Assembly (NCBI GenBank): GCA_902729315.2
Contig: LR746265.1
Span: 7,012,892 to 7,076,891, forward strand
From: Spirodela intermedia
Taxonomy: Eukaryota > Streptophyta > Magnoliopsida > Alismatales > Araceae
DNA length: 64,000 bases
Reading direction: 5' to 3'
The stretch's first letter is position 1; every line of letters starts with the position of its first letter. Made by a program: the position numbers and the translations under genes. Positions 26,330-38,287 of the stretch are shown here, piece after piece. The notes beneath the pieces are model-generated. The model was not told where the DNA came from, ran no database searches, and worked only from the letters and a program-made list of their open reading frames with translations.

Positions 26330-26430
26330 GGAAGGAGAGAGAGAGAGGGAGAGATTGATAGATAGATAGAGAGCGAGAGAGAGAGAGAGGAGGGAGGGAT
26401 AGAGAGCGAGCGAGAGAGAGAGAGAGAGAG
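25720..26430. repeat. Compound GA/GATA/GAGG microsatellite, about 710 bp
   Basis: Almost pure purine on the plus strand. (GA)n blocks alternate with (GATA)2-5 and GGAGGCAGGGAGA-type interruptions. The compound motif (GAGGGAGGCAGGGAGA, then GATA repeats, then GAGTGAGAGA) recurs several times, so the tract grew by duplicating longer blocks as well as by slippage. It lies about 380 bp upstream of the DUF599 start codon. Confidence 0.97.
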
Positions 26431-27676
26431 CATATCACACAACAATGTACATAGAGAACTCAATATATATTCGTGCCCCCTTCCCCTTGTACCCATATAA
26501 GCTTGACCACAGAAGACGTGGTGAAATGGCTCGTGTCAACTGTACTCATTAACGTGAGTAAAATGAGGCACATTCATTACAGATATAAAGTATAGAAGGT
26601 TTTAAGATGATTCTTGAAGTGTTACGATTTTGCATCCTGGGGTATCATGTGCTCTTTCATCTGAATCGTCTTCTTTTTACTTACCCAGTACTTATTGCTT
26701 TTGTTATATGCCACTAACTCTGCGTGGTGAACAACCACAAATCTTGTCTCATTGATCTGCCTGATACATGGACAAAGTTATCATGGGATTGTTTGATATG
26801 CAATAGTTTGATTAACCCAGATGCATAAATGGCTCATGGTTTATGATTGGATGCGCTCCTATGGAGATAATCATATTACTAAGGGCATATCTAGGAAGAC
26901 GTACTTCACATGAAATATATGCTATTAAATTTTTTAACAATCTGTAATGAAAATGAACATGACTTTATTTTTTTTTACATTAATGATTATTTACTTAGCT
27001 ATGATATTATATCCTATTGTATCTGAAATTTATTGGATTGGGTTGATTCTCATGCTTTTTAGTTGGTTAATAGCATGAGGTAACAAGTTTGCACTTTCAT
27101 AATCAATAGGAAATGATAGAATAAAGGGCGAGACTCTATGTGTGTAACCTTTTGAATCCCTCTTCCCTATGCTTAACTCAAACATCCAAGTTTACTCGGA
27201 TGTGAACATCACTAACCAAATGAAATAGAAAATATAGGTGATATCATTAACAAGTCTATTTGAACACACTGGCACTGTTTCCATAAGAAAATATTAAATT
27301 AGAGAGCTCATAAAACTATGGAATCTTGGCTTCTGATGAGTGGCCAATAATAGGTGAGAGATCCTTGCTCAACTCTGATCATTGAATATTTTTGGTCGAT
27401 GAACTATGAGAGAAGGTTTCTATTATGAGAGAATGTGGATTGATTAGGATGTCATGGAAAGTGGGATGGAGATGGAGCACTAGTCTTGTAATTCACTAAG
27501 TAAGAATGTCTGGGGATGAAATTGGATCGTGGACTATTCGAATTTAATGAACCAAGTACCAGTTCTTTGGATTAGAACATTGTGATAAATCAGCTTTGGA
27601 TAAGCCCATCACCTGCCTGATAATGCTTGAACCAGCTCCATTTCAGTTTTGTAAGTATATATGACGAGAAGATGGC
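26431..27676. other. AT-rich spacer
   Basis: No coding region, RNA gene or clear repeat was recognised. Confidence 0.5.
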
Positions 27677-27689
27677 TTGACGCCCCATG

Positions 27690-28200
27690 TCAAGCGAGTC
27701 ACTAACTCTCCTCTTCAGTGGCCTCATTGGATCTCACGAGTCTGTTTGGTGGTACCAAGTCCCCTGGCGATAAGCTCATCAAAAGAAAATGGTGGCTATA
27801 ACCACACGATGAGCCCTCGCCATAGCATTGAGGCGGCGGCAATGGGTTCCAAGGCGATGAGGGTACTGGCAGGCAGAGGAGCTCCCATCCGGGGTGCTGC
27901 CGTGCCCATATAAGTTGGTGGACTGAGCATGACGCCACGGGCGGCCATGAAATCACCCCCTTGAACAGTACCCACCCAAGGATCAGGATTAGGTGTGTTC
28001 GTCGTGGCCCCAAAGGCTTGTGCCTGGAAGGGAACAAGATATCGGCGGAGACAGCGACGGCGTCCGTGGAATCCACAGGGTTCCATGACGCTTCTCGGTC
28101 TAAGCCGGCAGAAAGCATACCTTGGTGTCGGAGGTAAGATGGAGGAGCGGGGAAGCCGGTCGACGAGCGCTGGCCCGGCGGCTCACCTATCTTGGAATAG
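27690..28200 (-). other. Unrecognised GC-rich island, possible gene remnant
   Basis: A GC-rich block in AT-rich spacer. Two overlapping minus-strand frames are open for 138 codons (28118-27702) and 96 codons (28086-27796). The second reads like a Pro/Ala/Gly-rich C-terminal region (FQAQAFGATTNTPNPDPWVG). If the frames are joined by a frameshift the text resembles a low-complexity adaptor-protein tail, but I do not recognise the family. It could be a decayed retrogene fragment, a real exon of an unseen gene, or chance. Confidence 0.3.
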
Positions 28201-30290
28201 TCTATATATGATGTAGCCTTGTATTTGCATACTTCAATTTTGGTACTACTACTAATGGTGTTGTGTGAACTAATAGTGGCGTGAGAAGTTAATGTGCTGA
28301 CTAAAGCGAAGAAAGGTATCAGTAAAGTGATTGCTCAAGCAGCAATTCTGTGCAAGTTTCTTGAGAACTAGGGCAGCATGGTAGAACCAGCAGCTATTCA
28401 ACTGCTAGTTCCTTTGAAAATTGCCAAAGAAAGCCATGTCTAGTAATGTCTAGTAATGTCTAGTATCTAATCTTTGGGGAGATTAATAGAAGTCAAAGAA
28501 ACCAGGAGCTCTTTGGATAGTAGACATTGGTCATAGGTTGAACCAATATAAAATTATGAATGCATCAATCTATATTATCTATATTAAATAAACAAATGTT
28601 TATGTTCCACATTAAATGAGATTTACTCAATTAGATTACCTATTATGATTCTATTTATAGTATTGTATGTACTCATGAATTTGCTATGTTGATCATTCCA
28701 CATATTTATAAACACAATACTAGAAACAAATAGCAATCTACAACACACCATATTGAAAGGTTAATTGTGGAACTAAATTATAAATAATAATCTCCTAGTC
28801 ACCTTAGTAAGTCTATCCACTCACCAATTCCTTTCAGATTGTATTAGCTGTCTTCTATCTCTTCAAATTATATATTTTAATCAACTTCGAAATTCTCAAA
28901 AATAATATTAATGAATGTACACCATTATGTCACATACCTAGTTATTTGGGAGGAATTAATGATGTAGTGGCACATTATCCACATTAGAAACCCTTCAAGT
29001 TCCCTAACAAGTGGAAAGATATGAACATATATATATATATATATATGTTGTCCTAATGTTTTGTTGCTCTCATGATCTCTAAATGGCAACAATCTATTAC
29101 ATGTGGTCTTCAAAATGGAGAGTGCTGCTTGCAACACTTTAGTGAACCCACAATAACCCCTATTTTGTCATAATAGAAAATTAATCTTCACCCCTCATAC
29201 AAATTGACAAGTCAACTTTCAAAGCATGGCATATCTTTCAAGTCAATAACTCCTCTTGTGGGGATAAGACAAGCATTCATGTGAATGAAAGCACTTGATT
29301 ACCCAGATTGTTATGTGGAAATGGGTTTATAGCCTTGTTCTTAATCCTCTACAGATTTGGCTCTTTTTATAGATAGCATCTTGGCATATATATCATGAAG
29401 ATATTTCGATGCACCATTAGTGAAGAGTCATCTCTCTAATTCTAGTAATCAAATTAATCTTACCATAAAAATACCTACCCAAAGTCAAAGCTATGTAATG
29501 AAATGGCTTTCAGATACTAATGAGGACTCTGCAACCTTATCTATTGGCAAAATCTAGTTAATTGTCCACAATAACCTGTGTATCACATCCATGTGACCAG
29601 CTGTGATAATTTGATCATCTCACTAGTTGGTATTCAACCTAATGATTTTGTACTTGGGAATCATTGGTTTCTAATCATCCATAATTTTGGAGCGTTGACC
29701 TTGACAACATTGGTTTAAAATCATCAAATGATATATGGGCTTGAGCCCATTTTCATGAATTCTCTGTGATAATGGGCCCTGTCACATCCTTGTGCCCACT
29801 CCCATGACTCAGCTGGCTCCTCCAATTATAACCGTTAATCTCAGCCGGTAATTTCCCATTTAGCGTTTTGACATTAAACATGGTCAACGGCATCGGGGTG
29901 AGAGGACGTGGGGCTCTGGTAGCCGCCACATCATTTCCACATCCAACGGGTGATTCCATGCGGACTTCTGCCGGCTCGGTGTGGGTCAACGAGGCCTGTG
30001 CAGAAAAAGGAAGTCATATCGTGTGAAAATCTCTACAAGTGGTTTAATTAATTGGGCACTCTCGAGATGTGACGGGCGGTCCTCCTTCGTTGAGTGAGGA
30101 ATAGCGGTCTCGCTGACCGAGTCACGGAAGCAGATCAGGAGAGAGACAAAGTGAGCGAGAGAGAGAGAGAGAGTAGAGGCTGGGACCACCGTCCAGAGGC
30201 AGGGTTTCACACGGTAGACGCGGGGCTGGGGGGGGGAGGGGGGGGAAGGAAACGAATTTCTACAAATCAGGGGAGGGGACATTTACTCTC
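28201..30290. other. Spacer, no gene seen
   Basis: AT-rich sequence. It holds a TA microsatellite with dyad symmetry (ACATATATAT...ATGT) at about 29025-29048 and a triple GTCTAGTAAT direct repeat near 28438-28466. The final 500 bp becomes GC-richer and GA-rich as promoter sequence for the next gene. Confidence 0.5.
30222..30245 (+). other. G-run cluster upstream of the Cys-rich protein gene
   Basis: G4, CT, G9, A, G8 on the plus strand. It can supply four G3 runs and therefore has quadruplex potential. It sits in the presumed promoter next to a GAGAGA tract (about 30155-30172). Confidence 0.6.
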
Positions 30291-30530
30291 TCCACCTGCC
30301 TGCTAGGGCGACCTCGTGGTCTCTGGGTGTTCATTGTCTTGGACGAGCGAGGAGAGAGAGAGAGGCGGTTGCGGTTGGCTGGGTAGGTCGGAGAGGTAGG
30401 GAGTGGGGGAGCCCGAAGATCTGTCTCTATCTTTCTCTTTGTTCCTCCATATTTTGCTTTCTTTAGGCATAAATATCTGCTGCTCCAGCCGCTGCTGGTC
30501 AGATCTCTGGGTCGAGGTTCCCATCATTAC

Positions 30531-31425
30531 ATGTAAGTCTCGTCTCCCCTTATTTTCTCTTCTCTGTCTCTGGTGCGGCAGGTTCGATTTGAGCTAGGAT
30601 CAGGGTTTTGTGTCTCCTACCGGACTCTCTGCCATGTGGTTGCCACCCAAGGCCTCTGTTTGCCGACGGGCATGCCCTTTGCTGGCTCCTTTCTGCGCAG
30701 CTGGGGGACTGGTGATTATTTCGATTTGCAGGGAAATACTGTCGGTGGATCATGTTTTCCCTCAGATTTAAGCTGGCAGATTTCGCGACTCATCGAACCT
30801 TTGCTTGTCCTTCTATCTGTTAGCTCCTTTAGCTCCTTTATTTTTGTTTTATTCCTGAGACGGATCCCTGAGGCAATCCATGATTAGGGTTACGGTTGTC
30901 ACGGACGACCTTTTTTTCTGCATCATTCTCCATGATTGGCTCTTCGTCCCAGTAATACCCTCGGCTTCTGTTAATTTGTCTCGACTGGAAAACCGGCTTT
31001 GTATTGTTCTGATGAAATCGAGGCCGACTCTCGCACTGACATGAATCTCCGGTTCCCTGTGCTATCCCAATCCCATCCTACGCAGTCTCTTTCAAATCCC
31101 TCATAGAAGAAAGGGGAAATTCTTTTTTTTTCTTTTCCTCGCTGATGCTTTTCCTCTTGCACTCGTCACACCCTCTGCCCTTTGATCTAAGAGCTCTAAG
31201 CTGGAAATCTGAGCATGGTCTTGTCCTGTTCTTGCCTGCCCTTGCAGTTCACCTGCCGATGATTATTACTATTAATGTTATTATTATAATAATTATTTCC
31301 TTGTTCAGTTACGTTAGTCCCAAATTCTTGGAGGCTGCTTCCAGTTTGTATCTATTTGTCTCTGGAGAGTTGCGTCAAAAGCTAAGAACCCTTGGACTGA
31401 CTTTCTCTTATCCGCGTTTCTGCAG
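30531..31425 (+). other. Probable 5'UTR intron of the Cys-rich protein gene
   Basis: An inferred intron of about 0.9 kb between the donor ATTACAT/GTAAGTC and the acceptor TTTCTGCAG/AGAAG. It is T-rich and contains several short ORFs that do not match any family. Long first introns in plant 5'UTRs often boost expression. Transcript evidence would settle the boundaries. Confidence 0.55.
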
Positions 31426-31473
31426 AGAAGAGAACTCAGGGTGTGGGGGGAAGTTAAGATCAACCATTAGCAG

Positions 31474-31911
31474 ATGGCCATGGAGGTATATGGAAAATCT
31501 GTGGCTGCCGCGCCAATCAATGTCATTTTTTTGTCCAGTATTCTCAACCAGGAAGGGGCATTTCCTTGTCACAAGTGTGACTATAGGTGTCATAATGAAC
31601 ACCTCTTCGGAAATATGTACCGATGCAGGCTAACTGGAATCACACACATCTGCGATAAAAACTGTAACCAGAGGATTCTGTATGATAATTATAGCTCCCT
31701 CTGCAGGGTTAGTGGGCAGGTTTTCCCTCTTTCACCAGTGGAACAGCAGGCATTGAGGGGCATCCGCAGGAAGCATGATGGAGAGAGTTCAGAGGGCTGT
31801 GCTTTTAAGCGCAGGCGAGATGCCCAGCGGCATCCTTCTCCTTTTGAGAGATCCTTCCAAGCTGTAACTCCAATCTGCAGTCAAATTGGAGACAGCATGG
31901 ACATGAACTAG
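31474..31911 (+). CDS. Small Cys-rich protein with basic tail, unknown function
   Basis: A single coding exon of 145 codons. A Cys/His cluster lies in the first half: CHKCDYRCH, then RCRLTGITHICDKNCNQR, then LCRVSGQVFPLSP. This spacing suggests a zinc-binding fold. It is followed by a basic stretch (RGIRRKHD and KRRRDAQR) that could be a nuclear localisation signal, and a polar C-terminus. The HICDKNC to LCRVSGQ block looks like a conserved plant family of uncharacterised proteins, but I cannot assign a name or activity. The 5'UTR appears to be spliced: a donor ACATGTAAGTC near 30532 and an acceptor TTTCTGCAG at 31425 place the start codon 48 bases into the second exon. The start MAMEV was chosen because conserved sequence follows it and the frame upstream lies in the inferred 5'UTR or intron. 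Confidence 0.75.
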   Translation: MAMEVYGKSVAAAPINVIFLSSILNQEGAFPCHKCDYRCHNEHLFGNMYRCRLTGITHICDKNCNQRILYDNYSSLCRVSGQVFPLSPVEQQALRGIRRKHDGESSEGCAFKRRRDAQRHPSPFERSFQAVTPICSQIGDSMDMN

Positions 31912-33616
31912 AGCAAATTTACCTCTTTTCTTTTCTTTTTTCATCATTTTCTCTTTCCTTGGGATGGAGACCAGGACCTAATCTGATGAGACTTCATGGT
32001 GGATCCCCAGCTGCAAGTTCATGTTATCTGTAGTAGTATGTTCCGAAGTATGTTCCATGTATGAGGGACTTATTGTAACTCTTAACTTTACCCGGAGCTT
32101 CATCAAACTATAATCACTCTTCGATTATCCCATCTGAATTGGGATGAACAATCTTTACTTTTAGTCATCTTTCTTGCTGTTGTTGTTTGTTGATCTGTTC
32201 CTACTCGATGTGAATGCCTCAATGATCCCCTTTTTTTTTTTTTTTTTTTCTTTACTCTGCTGAGAACCCCCCCCCCCCACCTTAATTACTGTGTCCATTT
32301 TTCTTCTCAGTTGTCTCTTCTTTGCTCTCCATTTCCTTCTTCAACTTAATTACTAGCTCCTGTGATTGATCTGTTATCATTAATGCTTGCTGTCATCCCT
32401 TCTGTTCCATCTTTCATTTGCCCATCGTTCTGACCTGCTGAATTGCTGTAATTGGTTTCCTGTGATACTCATACTCATGCCCTCTATTCTATTCTCAGTG
32501 GCAGGTTCCCCAAAAAGATTGCTAGTTATGGTTTGTTTCTTTGAAATCGTCGTTCTCTCTCTTGTCATCATCTATTTCACCCATCTGATCAACTACTGAC
32601 TCCATTTCTATAATTGAAGGTATTTTGCAGGATATGGCGATGCAAACTCAGAAGATCACAGAATATATTATACATGAAATAATAAACATGCTTGTTGTGG
32701 ATTCTGCATCGCTTCCAATGCAAAATCTCCTGATGTTCCCTTTGTTTCCTCTTGCGCAGGGATTGAAGCGATGAACCCTAATTGATTCCCCGGGCTTCTT
32801 CTGAGCTGAGCTATACTCACCAGAGCACAACCCAGCCCCCTCCCCCCCACAAGAACCTGATGATTCCCTTTCTGTAACTGCCCCAATGAACATCGCCAGA
32901 AGGGGCTTCCTGTTCGTGCAGAGGAGAGCTGCCACTTCGGGTTCTAGGGTTCTTCAGCACAGTCCATGTTGCTGAGAAGCAGTTGGATTATTGCTCTTAT
33001 GTCTTTGTTTATACGAAATATTGAAATCTTCAGTTCTCAATGCTGGTTTACTCTGTTGTATGCTCTGCAAGTCAACTGGCATCCAATCCCCTGTGTCATT
33101 TTGATGGCACGTGTCAGGTGTAGAGGTGGGTCACTAAGAGCCGGGCACGGGCACGGGCCTGGCCCTTTTGGGTGGTTTCGGGCCGGACCTAGGCCAGCCC
33201 GTTGAGACTCTTGCGTCGTGTTGACTTTGGCGGCTTGAAAGTAAGTAGAAAATGAATGGATGGAACTTAGGTTGAGTGATGAATTTTGCAGCATGATAAT
33301 GGGCGGGCCTAGTTTTGGGCCTGATGAAGATTGGCTGGGCTGATTTTGTTCGGGCCTAGGCCCAGAATCTTTCTATTATTTTTCGGGTCAAATGTAAAAC
33401 AGTGAAACAGTCTGGGCCATTTGGGCTCATGTTTTGTGCCCATGGGCTTGTCGGGTCAGTTCGCCGTGCTTGGAAGGTGTTTGCTGGGCCCAAAATTTAA
33501 GGTCCCTGGAGCTATAAGAAGCGTGTTATCTGGTCCTCGTGGAGGAGCTCCGTTCCCGCCACAGCCACAGAGGGGAGGGACGGTTCGCAGTCGGCGAGGC
33601 CTAGCGCAACCCGGAG
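31912..33616. other. 3' flank, spacer and PAP10 promoter
   Basis: It contains a T19-type run (about 32230-32249) and a C9 run (about 32267-32275), the 29-codon ORF described separately, and from about 33120 a GGGCC/TGGGCC-rich stretch. TGGGCC/TGGGCT motifs (for example near 33413, 33421 and 33485) are site II-like TCP targets common in promoters of nuclear genes for organelle proteins. Confidence 0.5.
32887..32976 (+). other. 29-codon ORF resembling a mitochondrial presequence
   Basis: ATG at 32887 begins MNIARRGFLFVQRRAATSGS and the frame stops after 29 codons. It is rich in Arg, Ser and Ala, with no acidic residues, as in an amphipathic mitochondrial targeting peptide. No continuation exon was found downstream before the PAP10 gene. 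It could be the orphaned first exon of a lost gene, a short peptide or chance. Confidence 0.3.
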
Positions 33617-36600
33617 ATGGAGCTGGCAAGTCTGCCTTTGACATTCTCGGCTTCATCAGCGCGGCAGCCCCGTCTTCCCCGGCGGTTCCTGCCGCTTACA
33701 GCCTCCGCGAAGCTGCTGCAGGCTCGCTGGAAGGGGGGACAGCTGAAGGCAGGGGGTCGCCGGATATTTTTATACGCCGTGACAGCCGACGCGTCTGCCG
33801 TTACGGTTCCGCCTCTCGTACTGTTATTCCTCGTATTCTTCTTCCTTCGGCGAATCCTTGTGGTTTACTCCTGTCTTTGTGCTTGCAGGCGGAGGCGCTG
33901 GCGGAGCTGGAGAGGAAGAAACACGATCTGTTGAGGGCGGTACAGGACACAGGACGGGGCCTCGTAGCCACTGTCGATCAGCGATCCACCATTGAGGAGG
34001 CCTTGGTACGGGCCACGGTTGCATTTACCTCTTCATTTAATTCATTTTATATGCGAGATCACGGGAAACTCTTTGATTGATATTTCTCTTTCCACCCTTC
34101 CTTATCGTCCGCTTGGAACATCGGAGATCTGCGTCGAAGGGTACAGCGCTGGCTCGGGGGTGGATCTGGCGAAACTCGATGGTACATGGCGCCTGGTCTA
34201 CACCTCTGCCTCAGATGTTCTCATCCTGTTTGAGGCTGCTGCCAGGCTGCCTTTCCTAGAGGTCCCTTCTTGATGTCCACCATTTTCGGGTTGTTATATT
34301 ATCCCTTTAACATTGAATTGCCTGTGACCATGGTTTAACTCATTACAGGGAATGCTGGCGTTTTGTGTAGGTGGGACAGATCTATCAGAAATTCGAATGC
34401 AGGGATCGATCAGATGGAGGTATAGTTCGTAATGTTGTACGCTGGAGCATTTCCAACCTACTGGAGGTGAGTTTCACTCGGAAACTATGCCCTTTTAACT
34501 TTTATAGACAACCTGCATGTTGACACAGCAGCTCAATATGGATGACACGAATTATGGTTTGTCCATCCTCCTACCATTATTAAGCACGAATAAATAGCAG
34601 GCTTATCAGTGTTGAGCGTGAACTCTGTGGTTGTTTAATCTCCTTAATGTTAAAGTAAATACTGACGCACCTACAAAAACGAATGAGTTTAGAAAAAAAT
34701 GATTTCAGATACTTAGAAAACATTATTTAGACAGATTTCTCACAAAGTTATCTGATCTCTATTGGTTTTACTTTTCTGTGAAAGCTTTAGCGTATGATAC
34801 TCGAATCAAGCTCTCCCTGGAAAGTCTATATTTATTGTCGTATCAGCTAAGATCAAATGCATTGTTTTGTATCGATTATTTTTTCTCTGTTATCATAACA
34901 TTAATGATGGATGGGCTTCTGCCTATTAAGTTCTCGGAACAAGTGATACCTACTTACGAACCGTATTCTTCTTGCAAATCCTGAATCAGCTATGACTCCC
35001 TGTTAAATTTAATTTCTTGAATTTATGTCAGAAATATGCTAGGAGATTTGAGGCGTGATTTGATGATCTCAACGGGGATCTTGAATTCATACAAATCGCA
35101 GCTCACTCGCAGCTGATGGGTATTTTTAGGAAAAATTATTCTTATAATTTCTGTCAGAAGCTATTGGAGAGTAATTATTTCATTTTTTAATCATCATAAG
35201 GTGATATTAATTATATTGATGCAGATGCTAAGTTGAAAGAAAGATAAAAAAAGTGGAGTACTACACTAGTGAAGAGGTGATTGATGGACCTTGCAGTATC
35301 GAAACAAAGGGAGCATGTGCTATTGATTCCTAGAAAATCTTTTTATATCATCTACGAAGTGTACTCATTGGAAGTCAGCATCCAAAGAAAAATATCCTAC
35401 TAGGAACTGATTCTGGCCCACCAATCTCCCGTCATCAGACTTTGATGGACAGCTTCATTCAGAGATGTAGGGATTTCAAAAATTCCCGTGTTGACCTAAT
35501 GCTGGCACCTTCAATCCTGTGTATTGTCGTGGATTTCAATCTGACTAAGAATGTTTGACGAGTTTGTGAAGTTCATCGGCCCATCATCATTTTCTACTCG
35601 TAATAATGGTTGTCTTTAAGCGTATTTGCTCTTTTTTTCACTTCACTTCCTATTATTTTTCAATGATCATTGACCTCTTCTGGGGGAGATGAGACCACGG
35701 AGTTCTTGAACTGGATTTCAGACAAATTGTTGGAACTGGAACAATCCAGTTTATGTTTAACCATAGGTAATTAGTTGTTTGATCAGATTCTAAATTCCTT
35801 TCCCACTGGGAAATTTGAGGGGGAGATTCATCAGTTGAAAAGTTATAACTACCTCGTTGATTTGGATTAGAAATGAACAATATTTTTTCAATTTGAAAAG
35901 TTATAAACTACCTCGTTGATTTGGATTAGAAATGAACAATATTTTTTCAATTGGAATTTCCGTGTGGGCATGACAGAGGAAAGTAAAAACATGAAATAAA
36001 TGTTCTGCTATGCCATATTTAGTTCGTCCTTAATACTGCACTTCCAGGCTACCATCTTGAATCATCCTACAGTTTTGAGTGTGGATTACCGTTCAAGTTT
36101 ACGATTTTAAACAGTTTTTGTTTTAACCATTTATTATCTTACCATGTTCTGTCTATCCAATGAAAATAATTTTCTTTTCGCAGGAACAGGAAGGTGCAAC
36201 ATTATTGGTTTCTGCAAATTTTTCTCTTCGCTCCAAGCGTAACATTTTTCTTCAGTTTGAAGAAGTAAGCTTCATTCATTGGCATACATTCATGGAGTTG
36301 AAAAATCTCAATTTTGTTTTCTAATGTGTGTAAGAGGCTGATGTATATGCAAAAATTAGACCGATGGAGGATCTACTTTTCGATATTTGTTCTTTTTATT
36401 GACCTACACCCATATTTTATGCCAGGCAGCCATTGAAAATATACACATCAGTGAAGAGCTCCAAGCATTAGTTGCACCAGCCATACTACCCCGGACATTT
36501 TTAAGTTTGCAGGTGAATCTTTTGTGTCGTTTTAATTAATATTTTTTCTCTTGGATTACTGAGATGAACTTACCTGTTTAGCGGTACTTCTGAAACTTGG

Positions 36601-37812
36601 ACCTAAAGCCTGGTCAGTGCCTGTCATTCTGATAACATTAGGCTACCTCTCTTGCTTCTTGAACTGAGCTCCATAAGCCAACTGCCATTTGGGCTGTCGG
36701 CCTACTCCCTACATTTTCGTTTCCTCAAAGTTGCATGTGCCTGTTAAAAGTTTGAAGATGATCAATATTTTTGAGAGTGTACATATATGTTGATATCGAT
36801 ATTGTTGGGTAGGATCGCTGTTTTATAGAAGAACTGATAAAAGGAAGGGCCATTATCATGACCTAACTGTTACAAATATGATCAACTGACGTTTTATTTC
36901 CTGCCCTTTGCATTACATTTTTGGAATAATCATCTTTCTAAACTCCTCTTTTCCGTCAGGATAAAAGAACAGAGATATTCGTGCTGTTTTCCATTTGTCC
37001 TTGACAATATGATCAGGGTTCATAGAAATGAGAGGAAAAGAAAAGTTATCGGAAGAAATGTGCAGCTGGTGCAGATCTACACAGATGACGGTAATAATTT
37101 GAAAGAATGAAAAAGATTAATGAAGGATGAGCACCTAAGTGGGTGGCACATGGATGACATCAATAAGAAAAATGCATCACTCCAATCATTTTACAGCAAA
37201 TATTCCTGTATAATAGGCAAATAGCGGAAATGTGATACAGTTTTAGAAGATTGCATTCAGTATAATGACCAGAGAGAAGCAGTTTTGTGTTTAACAATTG
37301 GAAGAACAATGAAAGCACTGTTGTGAACAGATTAGATCTAGTGTCAAACATTTATCCTTGATCCACGGATTAGATAAACATATCTGTTGCAAGTCACACC
37401 TACCTCATAGATTTTTTACTAGATCAAAGGCTTTATTTTTTGGCCCATTAGTTATGATTTTGTATACTAGAGATGCCGCTATTATATTACTTAAGAATAT
37501 AATACTCTTTAATACAGCGAATCTTTACTCAATAATGGTGCCAATTCCTCACAGATACTCCAGTTCTTCCGGACATTCAGAGCTCAATTTCCCTTGAGAA
37601 GCTCAGGCAGGTACATCCTAGGAGCTTATCACCATGCTACCTCTTCCATTTCGTCTAAGATTTCGTGTCCTGGGATAGTGATCTTGATCATTTGCAGCCA
37701 ATCTCTGGCGGGGCTGTATTACCTATCATATTTGGACCGAGATATGCTCCTGGGTCGAGCTGTTGGCGGTGGCGGTGTGTTTGTGTTCACCAAAGCTCAG
37801 CCGCTTGCATGA
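33617..37812 (+). CDS. PAP10: Fibrillin, plastid-lipid-associated protein 10 type
   Basis: Plastid lipid-associated (PAP/fibrillin) protein. Exons: 33617 to about 33778 (alternative in-phase donors at 33800 and 33806), 33889-34005, 34127-34261, 34371-34466, 36184-36264, 36426-36512, 37555-37610 and 37698-37812. All join in frame for about 282-291 residues, the usual length of this subgroup. The N-terminus is Ser/Arg/Ala-rich, with no acidic residue after Glu2 in the first 60, consistent with a plastid transit peptide. Diagnostic blocks are LLRAVQDTGRGL, DLAKLDGTWRLVYTSASDVL, KFECRDRSDGG, LQALVAPAILPRTFLSLQ and the C-terminal GLYYLSYLDRDMLLGRAVGG followed by FVFTKAQPL. These match the class close to Arabidopsis PAP10. 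Fibrillins bind lipids in plastoglobules, thylakoids or stroma; the role of this subgroup is not clear. Intron 4 (1.7 kb) holds a 58-bp tandem duplication. Confidence 0.92.
35835..35951. repeat. 58-bp tandem duplication in PAP10 intron 4
   Basis: Two nearly identical copies starting TTGAAAAGTTATAA lie at 35835 and 35893, differing by one or two bases. It is a recent duplication in the intron. Confidence 0.9.
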
Positions 37813-38287
37813 AGGTGTGCTTGACCTTCTCCCTCCACTATTTTATGCCTAGAGATAGCCTTTGTCTTTACCATTTCCTCCCAAAGTGGAAAAAGGTGAA
37901 CATAAAGCTCAGCTCATCATGCGATGTTAATTTATTTTTCCACAAAACTGTGTAAATCATGGGAATACCAAAAATACAATACTCCCCCCTTTTACAATGG
38001 TAGAAAGTGGATTATCCTCCAAAAAAAAAAATTCCCCATAAATTCATATATAACATTGAGCCATCTCTTGTAATGCTCATGACAGAAGTAGAAAATCAGA
38101 ATGGAACAATGACTCTTAACAAATTATATTATCAGAATTTATTGATACTTAGTGTGGTCACTACAAAAGTAAGTGGATTTAAACTATGGAATTGAACTCT
38201 TAATTATCTGCCTTATGATTAGGGTGGAAAGCTCTTCTTACTTGTGACAGTTGACTTGCTTGTTTTTGGCCCATGTCTCTCAATATG
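37813..38287. other. PAP10 3' flank
   Basis: AT-rich sequence with the presumed 3'UTR. No other feature was recognised. Confidence 0.5.

Noticed and set aside
25564-26496. 310-codon minus-strand frame rich in Ser/Leu/Ile/Tyr
   Set aside because: It is the translation of the GA/GATA microsatellite; two minus-strand frames give similar low-complexity text and there is no gene structure.
33421-34080. 219-codon frame overlapping the PAP10 first exons
   Set aside because: Only the AEALAELERKK segment is PAP10. The rest reads through promoter, exon 1 in the wrong frame and intron.
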